Below are positions 9,501-17,102 of a stretch of 22,852 nucleotides of DNA, piece by piece (position 1 is the stretch's first letter; each line of letters begins with the position of its first letter). Under the pieces are notes generated by a model. It saw nothing but the letters and a program-made list of their open reading frames with translations. It was not told the DNA's origin and made no database searches. The position numbers were made by a program, and so were the translations under genes. This DNA comes from Gemmatimonadota bacterium (GTDB taxonomy: Bacteria > Gemmatimonadota > Gemmatimonadetes > Gemmatimonadales > Gemmatimonadaceae): contig CANGXK010000004.1 of the NCBI GenBank assembly GCA_947457715.1, positions 1 to 22,852 on the forward strand, in the 5' to 3' direction.

Positions 9501-9692
9501 GGCCACGAACCGCGACACTTCGGGAGCGGCGGCGCCAGAATACACCGTGCGAATGGTGAGCACGGGAAGCGACACATCGGGCAGCAACGACACCGGCAGC
9601 CGGCTCAGTGAGACGGAGCCGAGTAGCACCACGGCCAGAATGGCGGACAGCGTCGCGACGGGGCGACGCACCGCATAGGCGGCGAGACTCAC
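6567..9692 (-). CDS. RND efflux permease, first subunit
   Basis: This encodes 1041 residues from a GTG at 9692 with a strong GGGAGG ribosome-binding site in the 12-bp gap after the adaptor gene. It has a typical AcrB/HAE-type layout with twelve predicted membrane helices and two large periplasmic loops; LPDVSLPVLTIRTVYSGA and EAIGATPGLTELRSVSRNN match the family's N-terminal region. TM4 reads GTGLLVDTAIVVAE, keeping one acidic relay residue (Asp410, equivalent to AcrB Asp407) with Thr411 in the second position. TM10 reads GMADNEAVVK, with Asn940 at the AcrB Lys940 position and extra acidic residues on both sides (Asp939, Glu941). It is probably the energised partner of the next permease. The C terminus ends in three ERRT repeats. 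Confidence 0.92.
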   Translation of the reverse strand: MSLAAYAVRRPVATLSAILAVVLLGSVSLSRLPVSLLPDVSLPVLTIRTVYSGAAAPEVSRFVAEPIEEAIGATPGLTELRSVSRNNEVTTTARFEWGTDMRATVLSVRERLDAARSQLPERADRPTLLTSDPGERPIAVLAIRQSQSQAAKESRAQGGGDLRSLARTATEVHARRLEQIEGVSSVAVVGAPDDEIRVELDPEKLRALDLTPEDVAAAIRAENATGAGGTIRKGQFRFSVRALTEFRNPAEILDTPVGKVGAGITLRDVGTVSLGLADPQTLTRLDGTSAIGMVVYKDAGSNTVAVTRRMTDAIAQLEKEFPGVSMTVVAAQADFVVDALSNLGQEIVAGGLLSLLVIFVFLRDWRLSLAIGVTVPLSVLMALVALQALDVSINVLSLGGLALGTGLLVDTAIVVAESVGRRREEGMSLLEAAVTGTDEVAAPLFAGTLTTVLVFGPIIFVRGLAAALFRDLSLSVVTTVAASLVLALTLMPVMIVGRRKLAKSAPAPVVVARDPSAIARTLDAWGRGFSAWYEHGMRWSLAHPRSVFGMAGALLAVTLVLINTLPKEILPRVDEGVLVAAVQLPEGTSIQATAAQVARVEGAARALGATGIYARVGKATDEEVLAGADPGSSATAQLIVPVPASADAAQFAQQLRAKLPDLAKGALAIDLAGQSEFGSLIGREGRLVRVELSAPTLVESQRWADTVRTAMQTVPSLTEVRDAFAATQPIVEVSLERARMAERNIVPQQVASALAGALGGVSASELRETDRRTPIMVRYAGLRNEELETALRTPLRGVPLAQLVQVRETRAPLEVVRVGQRPVTIIEGLVESGGTAKATTDVQSRMAALTLPAGVSWQVGGADAERQRTSNELTLVAVLAALLMFLVLAGEFASFTIPLVVMLTVPLAGAGAVVFLWLTGQSLNAVSLIGIVVMIGMADNEAVVKLDAIRKFREAGHSIDDAIIRGGEQRLRAIAMTSITTVTGVLPLVFGWGSGGALYQPLAAGIIGGSISALLVTFFLLPTAYAVLERRTERRTERRTA
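6575..6610. repeat. Three 12-bp tandem units at the 3' end of the first RND gene
   Basis: Near-identical 12-bp units (6575-6586, 6587-6598, 6599-6610; consensus TGCGSCGTTCCG) encode the repeated residues ERRT-ERRT-ERRT at the cytoplasmic C terminus, just before the coupled start of the second permease. Confidence 0.8.
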
Positions 9693-9704
9693 GCGCCGCC
9701 CTCC

Positions 9705-10937
9705 CTATCGCTTGAGTTTGGGCGCACGATCGAGACGGGCGGTATCACCCGACTCGCGCGGCGCACCTTCGCGCGGCGCACCTTCGCGCGGCGCGGTCAC
9801 GCGCACCGGCGCATCATGCGTGAGCGTGAGATGTCCTTCGGTGATGATCTGATCGCCCGGATTCACCGGGATCTGTCCGGTGGTGGAGTCGGGGAGCACT
9901 TCGGTATCGACGCCGTTGGTACGACCGGGCACGATGTAGGTCCACTGCGCGCGGCCGTCTTTCACCACGAACACCAGCGGTCGTCCGTCGCGCTCGATGA
10001 CGGCACGCGACGGCACCATGCGGCGTCCCGACAATCGGGTGGCCTCGAGTTGCACATCGGCATACATACCGGGGCGCAGCGTACCGTCACCCTGCACGCG
10101 CACGATGGCACGGCCGGCGCGGGTCACCGAGTCCACCAGCGGCAACAGCGCATCCACGCGGCCGCGCAGCAATCTGCCCGGCGCGCCGGCGCTGCTGATG
10201 CTGGCTTCGCCGCCTACCCGCACCAACGGCAAGTCGTGTTCGAGCACCTGCGCCTCGATGCGCAGATTGCGGGTGTCCACGACCGTGAGCAACGCCTGCC
10301 CGGCACTGACTTTCTCACCGGCCGAGATCTCGATCGCGTCGACCGTGCCGTTTACGGGGCTCCGGATCGTGGCGCGATCCTGTTCGTACTTGGCGCGCTC
10401 GAGGCGCAAGCGCGCGCCCACCAAACCCGCCTTGTTCATGAGTGCCTTGCGCTGTTCCAGCGTGGGGCCGCGACCGGTTACCACCGACTCCGGCACGAAG
10501 CTTTCCAGAAAGCGCTGCTCGGCTTCATCGCTGCTGGCCTGCGCATCGCGCACCGAAAGATCGAAGGGATACCCATCGAGACGGGCCAGCACCTGTCCCT
10601 TGGACACCGCCTGCCCGGGCCGTACCACGAGCTGCGCCACTGTTCCCGCCACCTCGGCGCGCAACTTCACCGCCGCATCGGAGCGGATCTGCCCCGTGGT
10701 GGTTACCCGCAGCACCAGGTCGCCATCGCGCGCCTCTTCCGCCATCACCGGCAGCGCGAGGGCCGGACGACCGGCTTCCTCGGCCGCTTCCTGGGCCGCG
10801 GTGGAGGTGGCGGTCGTGGAATCGGCGGTGGCGGCGTCGCCCTTGTTGCAGGCGGCGAGCGCGGCGAAGAGAGGTGCGATCACCAGCAGGCTGACAGCGG
10901 AGCGGACGGCTGGACGACGACGGGAGGGTGTCTGCAT
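9705..10937 (-). CDS. RND periplasmic adaptor lipoprotein (HlyD/AcrA family)
   Basis: This encodes 410 residues from the ATG at 10937, chosen because it opens a lipoprotein signal with L-A-A-C (Cys30); an upstream ATG at 10994 adds 19 Pro-rich residues. After a Thr/Ala-rich linker (31-57) come the first half of the lipoyl domain (AEVAGTVAQLVVRPGQAVSK, 94-113), a coiled-coil hairpin (about 125-187), the second lipoyl half (IRSPVNGTVDAIEISAGEKV, 191-210), a beta-barrel and the membrane-proximal domain. It should bridge the inner-membrane RND pumps to an outer-membrane channel; no TolC-like gene is in the window. It is first in a three-gene operon, 12 bp before the first permease. The C terminus carries GAPRE repeats. 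Confidence 0.92.
   Translation of the reverse strand: MQTPSRRRPAVRSAVSLLVIAPLFAALAACNKGDAATADSTTATSTAAQEAAEEAGRPALALPVMAEEARDGDLVLRVTTTGQIRSDAAVKLRAEVAGTVAQLVVRPGQAVSKGQVLARLDGYPFDLSVRDAQASSDEAEQRFLESFVPESVVTGRGPTLEQRKALMNKAGLVGARLRLERAKYEQDRATIRSPVNGTVDAIEISAGEKVSAGQALLTVVDTRNLRIEAQVLEHDLPLVRVGGEASISSAGAPGRLLRGRVDALLPLVDSVTRAGRAIVRVQGDGTLRPGMYADVQLEATRLSGRRMVPSRAVIERDGRPLVFVVKDGRAQWTYIVPGRTNGVDTEVLPDSTTGQIPVNPGDQIITEGHLTLTHDAPVRVTAPREGAPREGAPRESGDTARLDRAPKLKR
9754..9794. repeat. 15-bp tandem repeats at the 3' end of the adaptor gene
   Basis: Two full 15-bp units (9754-9768, 9769-9783) and a partial third (9784-9794) encode APREG-APREG-APRES in the adaptor's C-terminal tail. The repeat is in frame and charged/flexible, so it may vary in number between strains. 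Confidence 0.8.
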
Positions 10938-11127
10938 TGGGATCGTCAGTAGCGAAGCCGGTGCACGCGGGGGCGTGACGCCGGGCGATGGCACGCAATT
11001 GGTGTCGCCGTGGCGTGGAAAGGTTGCCGAGGCGGAGTCGCGACAAGTATGGAGCGCAGCTTCGGATCGCGCGATGGCGAAACGACGCTCGTGGGATCAT
11101 ACCGACGCAGAGGGGTTCAAGGGGTCA

Positions 11128-11157
11128 GAGTCGTTGAACGCCGAGTCGTTGAACGCC
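11128..11157. repeat. Perfect 15-bp tandem duplication between the cupin and adaptor genes
   Basis: GAGTCGTTGAACGCC occurs twice back to back (11128-11142, 11143-11157). Each copy contains TTGAAC, and an inverted GTTCAA lies at 11115-11120, so two alternative small hairpins can form. It sits just past the cupin stop codon in the 229-bp gap before the efflux operon. Nothing else recognisable is in this gap. Confidence 0.75.
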
Positions 11158-11166
11158 TTTTCACTC

Positions 11167-11685
11167 CTACTGACCACGTCTCGGCAAACTGCCACAGGCG
11201 CGCTCATCGACGGTCCGCAGCTTCACGACCAGATAGATCAGCGGTGCATCGCCAAGACTCGTGATCACGTGCCCGGTTCCCGCGGGAATGCGTATGACAT
11301 CCCCGGGCGCAAGCGTCTCCTCACTGGCCTGCACGAGCGATTCGGCACGCCATTCCCACGTCGAGTACTTGGCAAGGCCTTTGAACTTTCGACTGGTACG
11401 CACGATGCCGACGCCGCTCTGCACGAGCAGCAAGTCATCCCACGCGCAGTGCATTTCGATCTTGCTCGGGCCGGTGCGACGATTCAGGATGTACTGCGCA
11501 TTTCCGTCATCGCTCAACCGAAACGCAGCCCCTGTGGCATCGTTGAGCGTGGTCTGCTGAGCCGCGCGGGTGATATCGACCGCGCTGATCTTGTCCACGC
11601 GTTGTGCCTGCGCACGCCCTCCCGCGAGGGAAAGCAGCGCACCACCTCCGGCACACAGTCGGCGGCGCTGCCGAGTGCTCAGCAT
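11167..11685 (-). CDS. Secreted cupin-domain protein
   Basis: This encodes 172 residues from the ATG at 11685, which overlaps the stop of the preceding propeller gene by seven bases (ATGCTGA); an ATG at 11718 would overlap more. The N terminus RQRRRLCAGGGALLSLAGG, ending near AQAQ, is an export signal with an arginine cluster, possibly Tat-dependent. The mature domain shows cupin motif 2 clearly (PGDVIRIPAGTGHVI: Gly, Pro, Gly and metal-ligand-type His), while motif 1 is reduced to MHCAWDDLLLVQSG with one His. Cupins bind a metal in a small beta-barrel and have varied roles (sensing, isomerisation, oxygenation); the reduced first motif leaves catalysis uncertain. It is co-transcribed with the propeller lipoprotein. 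Confidence 0.8.
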   Translation of the reverse strand: MLSTRQRRRLCAGGGALLSLAGGRAQAQRVDKISAVDITRAAQQTTLNDATGAAFRLSDDGNAQYILNRRTGPSKIEMHCAWDDLLLVQSGVGIVRTSRKFKGLAKYSTWEWRAESLVQASEETLAPGDVIRIPAGTGHVITSLGDAPLIYLVVKLRTVDERACGSLPRRGQ

Positions 11686-12746
11686 CGCGCCGCCCCAATC
11701 ACCCACCGCACGATCCATGTGCCCGCCACCTCACCGTCGGCATGCTGCACCAGCGCCGTGAGCGTATCCCCGTGCATCGCGTACCGCGCCGGGATCTCCG
11801 CCGACACGGGAAGTTGCACGTCGCGGCAGCTGCGCCGCGAGCGCCAGTCCACCACCTGCACGTGCGCCGGGCCGGTGAAGGTGCCGTTGGCCATCGTCGG
11901 GTCGTACGTCACCATCGCCGACCGATCGCCGGAGATTATCCCCACCAGCATCGGAAACGACCACGTGTACGCCAACGCGGGCGCCTTCGACGGATCGCGC
12001 ATGAGCTCCAGCATCACATCGGGGCGCGCACCGCGCCGTGTGGACACCGCGACCACCACCGAGTCGGCTTGCGCTGACGCAACGTGCCATCGATACATCG
12101 TGCTCGACGCCTCGAACACGCCCACTACGGTACTGTCATCGCGCGTCACCTCCACACTGCCGAAGGCCTGCGCGATGGGCGGGTGCTCTGTATAGATGCG
12201 CGGCACGGTGCCCCCTCGGCGCGGCGCCGCGGCCGTGTCGGCCAGCAGCGCGAAGGCCGTTCCGCTGTCGGCCATCAACGCGCCAACTACCAGCCCGTCG
12301 TGCCACCCTCGTAGAGAGGTACTTGGCCAGCCCATCGCGATCGACCCGCGTGGCTGCAGCGACGCGCGGTCGAACAGCTCGGCACTCCGTTTCCCGGCAT
12401 CCTGCACCACCAGCACGCTGTCGCCAATCAGTGCGAGCGAAGTAGGCCGCATCACCTCGCCCGGGCCTCCGCCGCTGCGCGTGATGGGCACGAGCCCCGA
12501 GCCATCGCGCTCCACCCGCAGCACGCGCTTCGCCGACGCATCGGAGATGTACACCCGCCCGGCGGCATCGACCGCGATCGCGTTGGGCTTCCCGACAAAT
12601 ACGCTGTCGCTTTCGCCCACGGCCACACTGTCGAGGAGCGCAATCGAGGTGACGCCGTCCTTGGCCGCATGATCGACCTCCGCGCCTCCGCAGGCCACCA
12701 GCATAACGCTCGGCAGTGCCCGCATCATCAGTCGAACGTGCTTCAT
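11679..12746 (-). CDS. 6-bladed beta-propeller lipoprotein
   Basis: This encodes 355 residues. The start at 12746 has GGAG seven bases upstream. The signal ends in M-L-V-A-C (Cys19), a lipobox. Propeller blades are visible as repeated strands: NAIAVDAAGRVYISDASAKR, then GSGLVPITRSGGGPGEVMRP (the GGGPGE turn typical of this family), then TSLALIGDSVLVVQD and LFDRASLQPRGSI. The second half is more divergent and may fold as further blades. Like the propeller encoded nearer the window start, it is expected to face the periplasm; the ligand is unknown. It overlaps the cupin gene, suggesting the two work together. The 276 bp upstream (12747-13022) hold no other gene; GATACT at 12792-12797 on the minus strand could be its -10 box. 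Confidence 0.78.
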   Translation of the reverse strand: MKHVRLMMRALPSVMLVACGGAEVDHAAKDGVTSIALLDSVAVGESDSVFVGKPNAIAVDAAGRVYISDASAKRVLRVERDGSGLVPITRSGGGPGEVMRPTSLALIGDSVLVVQDAGKRSAELFDRASLQPRGSIAMGWPSTSLRGWHDGLVVGALMADSGTAFALLADTAAAPRRGGTVPRIYTEHPPIAQAFGSVEVTRDDSTVVGVFEASSTMYRWHVASAQADSVVVAVSTRRGARPDVMLELMRDPSKAPALAYTWSFPMLVGIISGDRSAMVTYDPTMANGTFTGPAHVQVVDWRSRRSCRDVQLPVSAEIPARYAMHGDTLTALVQHADGEVAGTWIVRWVIGAARC

Positions 12747-13022
12747 CGATTACTCCAGGAATAGGAATGGATGAATTCGTCGCAGTATCCAAAGAGTAGC
12801 GCCGAAATCCGGAAGTCGTGATCCGTCGCCGCCGCCGGGGCCCCCCGGATTCCGGACGAGCGCCCCGGACCTCGGGCCTTCACGACTCTGATAAGCCCCG
12901 GGCATACCCTCGACTCGGTCGCCCGCATGGCATTGCTTCCTTGCCCCAGTCGTCACCAGCGGATTAACTTGTCTACCTAGCCGACGAACGGTGTTCCTTC
13001 GGGGATGCCACGATCCGGCGTT

Positions 13023-13096
13023 GCGCGTGTAGCTCAGTTGGATAGAGCGTCTGCCTCCGGAGCAGAAGGTCGCAGGTTCGAGTCCTGCCATGCGCG
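13023..13096 (+). tRNA. tRNA-Arg, anticodon CCG
   Basis: This is a 74-base cloverleaf. The acceptor stem GCGCGTG pairs with CATGCGC (one G-U pair), and the discriminator is G. The D-stem is GCTC/GAGC. The anticodon stem is TCTGC/GCAGA with loop CTCCGGA, giving anticodon CCG. The T-arm is GCAGG-TTCGAGT-CCTGC. CCA is not encoded. It reads CGG arginine codons, useful in a GC-rich genome. It lies 38 bp upstream of the rho start on the same strand with no terminator between. Confidence 0.97.
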
Positions 13097-13134
13097 TCCG
13101 TTCGGCCTGCGGTCACTCTCGTTTCCCATGCCTA

Positions 13135-14388
13135 GTGCACGTAGCCGAGCTGAAGCGGAAGTCTGTTCCTGAACTCCTCGCGCTGGCCGCGTCGTTGCAC
13201 GTCACCAGTACCAGCGGCCTGCGCAAGCAGGAGTTGATCTTCCGGATCGAGCAGGCCCTGCTCGATGCCGAAACGACGCTGTACGGTGAGGGCGTCCTCG
13301 AAGTGCTCCCGGAAGGCTACGGCTTTCTCCGGTCGCAGGACTTCAATTATCTGCACGGCCCGGACGATATCTACGTCTCCCCTTCGCAGGTGAAGCGCTT
13401 CGACCTCCGCACCGGGGATACGGTGATGGGGGAAGTCCGCCCGCCGAAGGAGTGGGAACGCTATCTCGCGCTCCTCAAGGTGGAGCGCATCAACGGTGGT
13501 GACCCTGAGCAGTCGAAATTGCGTAGCGCCTTCGACAACCTGACCGCGAAGTATCCCGACGAACGTATCCGCCTCGAGCGGAGCAACGGCGAAGTCGCAA
13601 CCCGGATCTGCGACATCATCGCCCCGCTCGGGAAGGGCCAGCGCGCCCTCATCGTGGCCCCGCCCAAGGGCGGCAAGACAATCCTCATGCAGCAGCTCGC
13701 GAATGCGATCATCGAGAATCATCCCGAGATCACGCTCATCGTGCTGCTCATCGACGAGCGCCCGGAGGAAGTGACCGACATGCAGGCCAGCTGTCCCAAG
13801 GCCGAGGTCATTTGCTCCACCTTCGACGAAACGGCCGAGCGCCACGTGCAGGTGGCTGACATGGTCATCGAGAAGGCCAAGCGCCTCGTCGAAACGGGCA
13901 AGGACGTCGTGATCCTGCTCGATTCGATCACGCGACTGGCGCGGGCGCACAACGCCGTGGCCCCGCAGGGCGGCAGGATCATGTCGGGCGGCCTGGAAGC
14001 ATCGGCGATGCAGAAGCCCAAGGCGTTCTTCGGCGCCGCCCGCAATCTCAAGGAAGGCGGCTCGCTCACCATCGTGGCCACGGCGCTGATCGAGACCAAC
14101 TCCCGCATGGACGAGCTGATTTTCGAGGAGTTCAAGGGCACCGGCAACATGGAGCTCGTGCTCGATCGCAAGCTGGCCAACCAGCGCATCTTCCCCGCGA
14201 TCGACATCAATAAGTCGGGCACGCGGCGCGAAGAGTTGCTGCTTACGCCCTTCGAACAGCAGCGCGTCTATCTGCTGCGCTCGTTCCTGGCCCACATGCC
14301 CTCCGATGAGGCACTGCAGTTCCTGATCAAGCGAATGGAACGGGCAGCGAACAACAAGGAATTCTTCGACCAGATGGCGGAACCCTGA
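13135..14388 (+). CDS. rho: Transcription termination factor Rho
   Basis: This encodes 417 residues from a GTG at 13135. An in-frame ATG at 13090 lies inside the tRNA gene and cannot be the natural start; with the GTG the protein begins (M)[14 protein letters not shown], like other Rho N termini, and the Walker A lysine falls at residue 181, its position in E. coli Rho. Visible parts are the N-terminal helical region, an RNA-binding cold-shock-like domain with YGFLRS (62-67), Walker A PPKGGKT (176-182), Walker [11 protein letters not shown] (Asp263) and the R-loop region [13 protein letters not shown]. The hexameric helicase ends transcription of untranslated RNA. No Shine-Dalgarno sequence is seen. 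It heads a tight plus-strand cluster. Confidence 0.97.
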   Translation: MHVAELKRKSVPELLALAASLHVTSTSGLRKQELIFRIEQALLDAETTLYGEGVLEVLPEGYGFLRSQDFNYLHGPDDIYVSPSQVKRFDLRTGDTVMGEVRPPKEWERYLALLKVERINGGDPEQSKLRSAFDNLTAKYPDERIRLERSNGEVATRICDIIAPLGKGQRALIVAPPKGGKTILMQQLANAIIENHPEITLIVLLIDERPEEVTDMQASCPKAEVICSTFDETAERHVQVADMVIEKAKRLVETGKDVVILLDSITRLARAHNAVAPQGGRIMSGGLEASAMQKPKAFFGAARNLKEGGSLTIVATALIETNSRMDELIFEEFKGTGNMELVLDRKLANQRIFPAIDINKSGTRREELLLTPFEQQRVYLLRSFLAHMPSDEALQFLIKRMERAANNKEFFDQMAEP

Positions 14389-14873
14389 TGCCCGACACGG
14401 CAATGAATGCCACGACCGGACGCCTCCTCGCCGTGGACTGGGGGGACAAGCGGATCGGGCTGGCCGTCAGTGATGAACTGGGTATGCTCGCCTCGTGTGC
14501 CGGCGCAATCACGCGCCGCGCCGGCAAACGCCCGCCAATCGCGGAGCTGATGCGCCGCGCCGACGAATTCGGTGTCGCCGGCTACGTGTTCGGCCTGCCG
14601 ATCGATCCGGCCGGCGCGGAAACCGATCGGTGCCGAGAAGTGCGCGACGTCGCGGCCAAACTCGTCGAGCGGCAGCCGCTGCCGGTGCGTCTGGTCGACG
14701 AGCGCTTCACCACCTCGGCGGCCTTGCGCAGCATCAAGGAGCAGGGCGGCAGCACACGTGGCCGCAAGGAAGAGGTGGATGCGCTGGCGGCGTGCATCCT
14801 GCTGGAAGGCGTGCTGCGCGCGTCGTCGCAGGGCGTGACGCTGGGCGAACTGGTGGGCGCGCCGACGCCGTGA
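14388..14873 (+). CDS. ruvX: RuvX/YqgF family nuclease (pre-16S rRNA maturation)
   Basis: This encodes 161 residues. The ATG shares its A with the last base of the rho stop (TGATG), so translation is coupled; an ATG five codons later is possible. The RNase H-like fold is recognised from LLAVDWGDKRIGLAVSD (Asp17), then YVFGLPIDPAG, then LVDERFTTSAA and VDALAACILLEG, which supply the family's acidic residues. YqgF is implicated in 5' end maturation of 16S rRNA and was earlier proposed as a Holliday-junction resolvase. Being next to mltG is a common arrangement. Confidence 0.92.
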   Translation: MPDTAMNATTGRLLAVDWGDKRIGLAVSDELGMLASCAGAITRRAGKRPPIAELMRRADEFGVAGYVFGLPIDPAGAETDRCREVRDVAAKLVERQPLPVRLVDERFTTSAALRSIKEQGGSTRGRKEEVDALAACILLEGVLRASSQGVTLGELVGAPTP

Positions 14874-15919
14874 AGCGCCGTCTGCTACTCGCGGCCTTAG
14901 GCTTGGCCGCCTGGTTCGCCTACAACGAGATCGAGGGCAGCGGCGACGCCGGCGCGGTCAGCGAGCGCGTCGTGATCCCCAAGGGCGCGTCCATACGCGC
15001 GGCGGCCGATTCCCTCGCCGCCCACGAAGTGATCGGCTCTCCGCGCCTCTTCCGCTGGTACACCGCGGCCGCCGATCGCGAGCGCACGATCAAACCCGGC
15101 ACCTATCAGTTTCCCGCGGGCGCCGGGTATGCGTCCGTGCTCGAGGCCCTCGTGACCGGACGCGGCGTCATGCGGACGGTGGTCATCCCCGAGGGCTTCG
15201 ACCTGCGCGACATCGCGCCGGTGCTGGGCACGGCGTTGTTGGTACCCGAAGACTCCGTGCGGGTGGCCGTCACCGACACCACGTGGCGGCGCAAGCTCAA
15301 CGTGCCGGCCCCCTCACTTGAGGGGTATCTGTTTCCCGCCACCTATTCGTTCGCCGAGGGCACCACCGCGCGGGAAGCCGTGAACGCCATGCTCGCGCGC
15401 TTCGAGTCGGTATGGACGCCCGAATGGGACGCCCGCGTGAAAGCGATGGCGGTTTCGCGCCACGATGCCATCACCATGGCGTCGATCGTCGAGAAGGAAG
15501 CGCGCAAGCCGGAAGAGCGCGCGCTGATTGCGGCGGTGTACTGGAATCGCGTGAAGAAGGGCATGCCGCTACAGGCCGATCCCACCGTGCAATACGCGCT
15601 GCCGCAGCACGTGGAGCGCGTGTACTTCAAGGATCTCGCCGTCGAATCGCAGTACAACACCTACAAGTACGCCGGCCTGCCGCCCGGCCCAATCGCCTCC
15701 CCCGGCGAAGCGTCGATCGCCGCCGCCCTGGCGCCGGCCGACGTGCCATATCTGTTTTTCGTGGCGCGCCCCGACGGCAGCCACGAATTCCGCACGACGT
15801 TCGCCGAGCATCGGCGGGCGATCGCCGACATCAAGCGGGCAAAACGCGAGCGGGCGCAACGCGAACGGACACAACGCGAACGCGCCAGGCCCGGCCCAAC
15901 GGCCAGGGAGCAATTGTGA
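14870..15919 (+). CDS. mltG: Endolytic murein transglycosylase MltG
   Basis: This encodes 349 residues from a GTG overlapping the ruvX stop (GTGA). The N terminus KRRLLLAALGLAAWFAY is a membrane anchor. A LysM-like subdomain follows (VIPKGASIRAAADSLAAHEV), then the YceG catalytic domain: SLEGYLFPATYSF holds the expected catalytic Glu151, followed by MASIVEKEARKPEER, QADPTVQYAL and YNTYKYAGLPPGPIASPG, all family signatures. The enzyme cuts nascent glycan strands at the outer face of the cytoplasmic membrane and sets strand length. The C-terminal tail is rich in repeated (A/T)QRER units, probably disordered. Confidence 0.95.
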   Translation: MKRRLLLAALGLAAWFAYNEIEGSGDAGAVSERVVIPKGASIRAAADSLAAHEVIGSPRLFRWYTAAADRERTIKPGTYQFPAGAGYASVLEALVTGRGVMRTVVIPEGFDLRDIAPVLGTALLVPEDSVRVAVTDTTWRRKLNVPAPSLEGYLFPATYSFAEGTTAREAVNAMLARFESVWTPEWDARVKAMAVSRHDAITMASIVEKEARKPEERALIAAVYWNRVKKGMPLQADPTVQYALPQHVERVYFKDLAVESQYNTYKYAGLPPGPIASPGEASIAAALAPADVPYLFFVARPDGSHEFRTTFAEHRRAIADIKRAKRERAQRERTQRERARPGPTAREQL

Positions 15920-17100
15920 GTCGCCCTCCCCGCATGACGGGGGCGGCAGTCGTGTCCCGTCGCGCCGTACAGCGTTTGCGTCGTGGACATCCCTGGGTGT
16001 TCCGTTCGGATGTGGAACGTCGTCCGTCACAGCCTGCCGGCATCGTGCCGGTTGAAGGCCCCGACGGCGCTCCGCTCGGCTTCGCGCTCTGGAGTCCGCT
16101 ATCGGAGATCTCGCTGCGTCGCATCGAGACCGATCTGTCGCGCACGCCCGATGCCGCCTGGTGGCAGGAGAAGCTGCGCACCGCGATCGCACGTCGCGCA
16201 CCGTTGGCCAGCGAGGCGAATGCGTATCGACTCGTGCATGGCGAAGGCGATGGACTGCCCTCGCTGGTCGTCGACAAGTACGGCGATGTCCTGGTGGTGC
16301 AACTGCTGTCGGCCGGCGTCGACGCCTGGACCGACACCATCGTGTCGGCGCTGGTGGACCTCACCGGCTGTACGGGCATTCTGGCGCGCAACGACCCGGC
16401 CGCTCGCGGACGCGAAGGGCTGCCGCGTGAAGTGAAGCTGCTGTACGGCGAGGTGCCGCGCACGGTGGAAGTGGTGGAGCACGGCGTGCGCTACTGCGCC
16501 GCCCCGTGGGATGGCCAGAAGACCGGCGCGTTCCTCGACCAGCGCGAGAATCGCGTGCTGATCGGATCGCTGGCCCGCGGGCAGGCACTCGACTGCTTCG
16601 CGTACCACGGCAGCTTCGCGCTGCATTTGGCGAAGAAGGCCGACCGCGTATTCGCGCTCGATGTATCAGCGCCGGCACTGGCACGCGTGCACGAGCATGC
16701 CGAACGCAACGGACTTACCAACATCGAGCCGGTCGAAGGCGATGCGTTCGACGTGCTGCGGGCGTGGTACAAGGAAGGCCGTCGCTTCGACACCATCGTG
16801 GTCGACCCGCCAGCCTTCGCGAAAACGAAGAGTGCCATCGACGGCGCGCTGCGCGGCTACAAGGATATCAATCTGCAGGCCATGCGCTTGCTGGCGCCGG
16901 GCGGCCTGCTGTTCACCGCCAGCTGCAGCTTTCACCTGTCGCGCGGGCATTTCTTCGAGATGCTGCAGGACGCCTCGGCCGACAGCGGGCGGGCGTTCGC
17001 GTTGCGCGCGATCACCGGCCAGCCGCTGGATCACCCGGAACTGATCACCGTGCCGGAGACCGGCTACCTCAAGGGTGCCCTGCTCGAAGCGATGAGCTGA
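15916..17100 (+). CDS. Class I rRNA methyltransferase of the RlmI family (PUA + methyltransferase)
   Basis: This encodes 394 residues from a GTG overlapping the mltG stop (GTGA); an ATG six codons later is an alternative. The N terminus reads as a PUA RNA-binding domain (AVQRLRRGHPWVFRSDVE), followed by an EEHEE-like linker domain (RLVHGEGDGLPSLVVDKYGD). The Rossmann methyltransferase part has DQRENR (208-213), SAM motif I as DCFAYHGSFAL (226-236), the acidic end of strand 2 (FALDVS), DPPAF (297-301) and the SCSFH motif. These are the marks of the COG1092 family that makes 5-methylcytosine in 23S rRNA (RlmI in E. coli). The exact target base cannot be read from sequence. Confidence 0.9.
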   Translation: MSRPPRMTGAAVVSRRAVQRLRRGHPWVFRSDVERRPSQPAGIVPVEGPDGAPLGFALWSPLSEISLRRIETDLSRTPDAAWWQEKLRTAIARRAPLASEANAYRLVHGEGDGLPSLVVDKYGDVLVVQLLSAGVDAWTDTIVSALVDLTGCTGILARNDPAARGREGLPREVKLLYGEVPRTVEVVEHGVRYCAAPWDGQKTGAFLDQRENRVLIGSLARGQALDCFAYHGSFALHLAKKADRVFALDVSAPALARVHEHAERNGLTNIEPVEGDAFDVLRAWYKEGRRFDTIVVDPPAFAKTKSAIDGALRGYKDINLQAMRLLAPGGLLFTASCSFHLSRGHFFEMLQDASADSGRAFALRAITGQPLDHPELITVPETGYLKGALLEAMS

Positions 17101-17102
17101 GC

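Noticed and set aside
9754..9794. Tandem repeats as a CRISPR array
   Set aside because: Repeats of 15 bp without spacers, in frame within a coding gene; same for 6575-6610.
13090..13134. ATG at 13090 as the start of Rho
   Set aside because: It lies inside the T-arm/acceptor stem of tRNA-Arg and would add 15 residues that do not resemble any Rho N terminus; GTG at 13135 aligns with known Rho.
13128..13172. Short frame (ATG at 13128, 14 codons) overlapping the rho start as a leader peptide
   Set aside because: No ribosome-binding site and no composition pattern; overlaps by chance in another frame.
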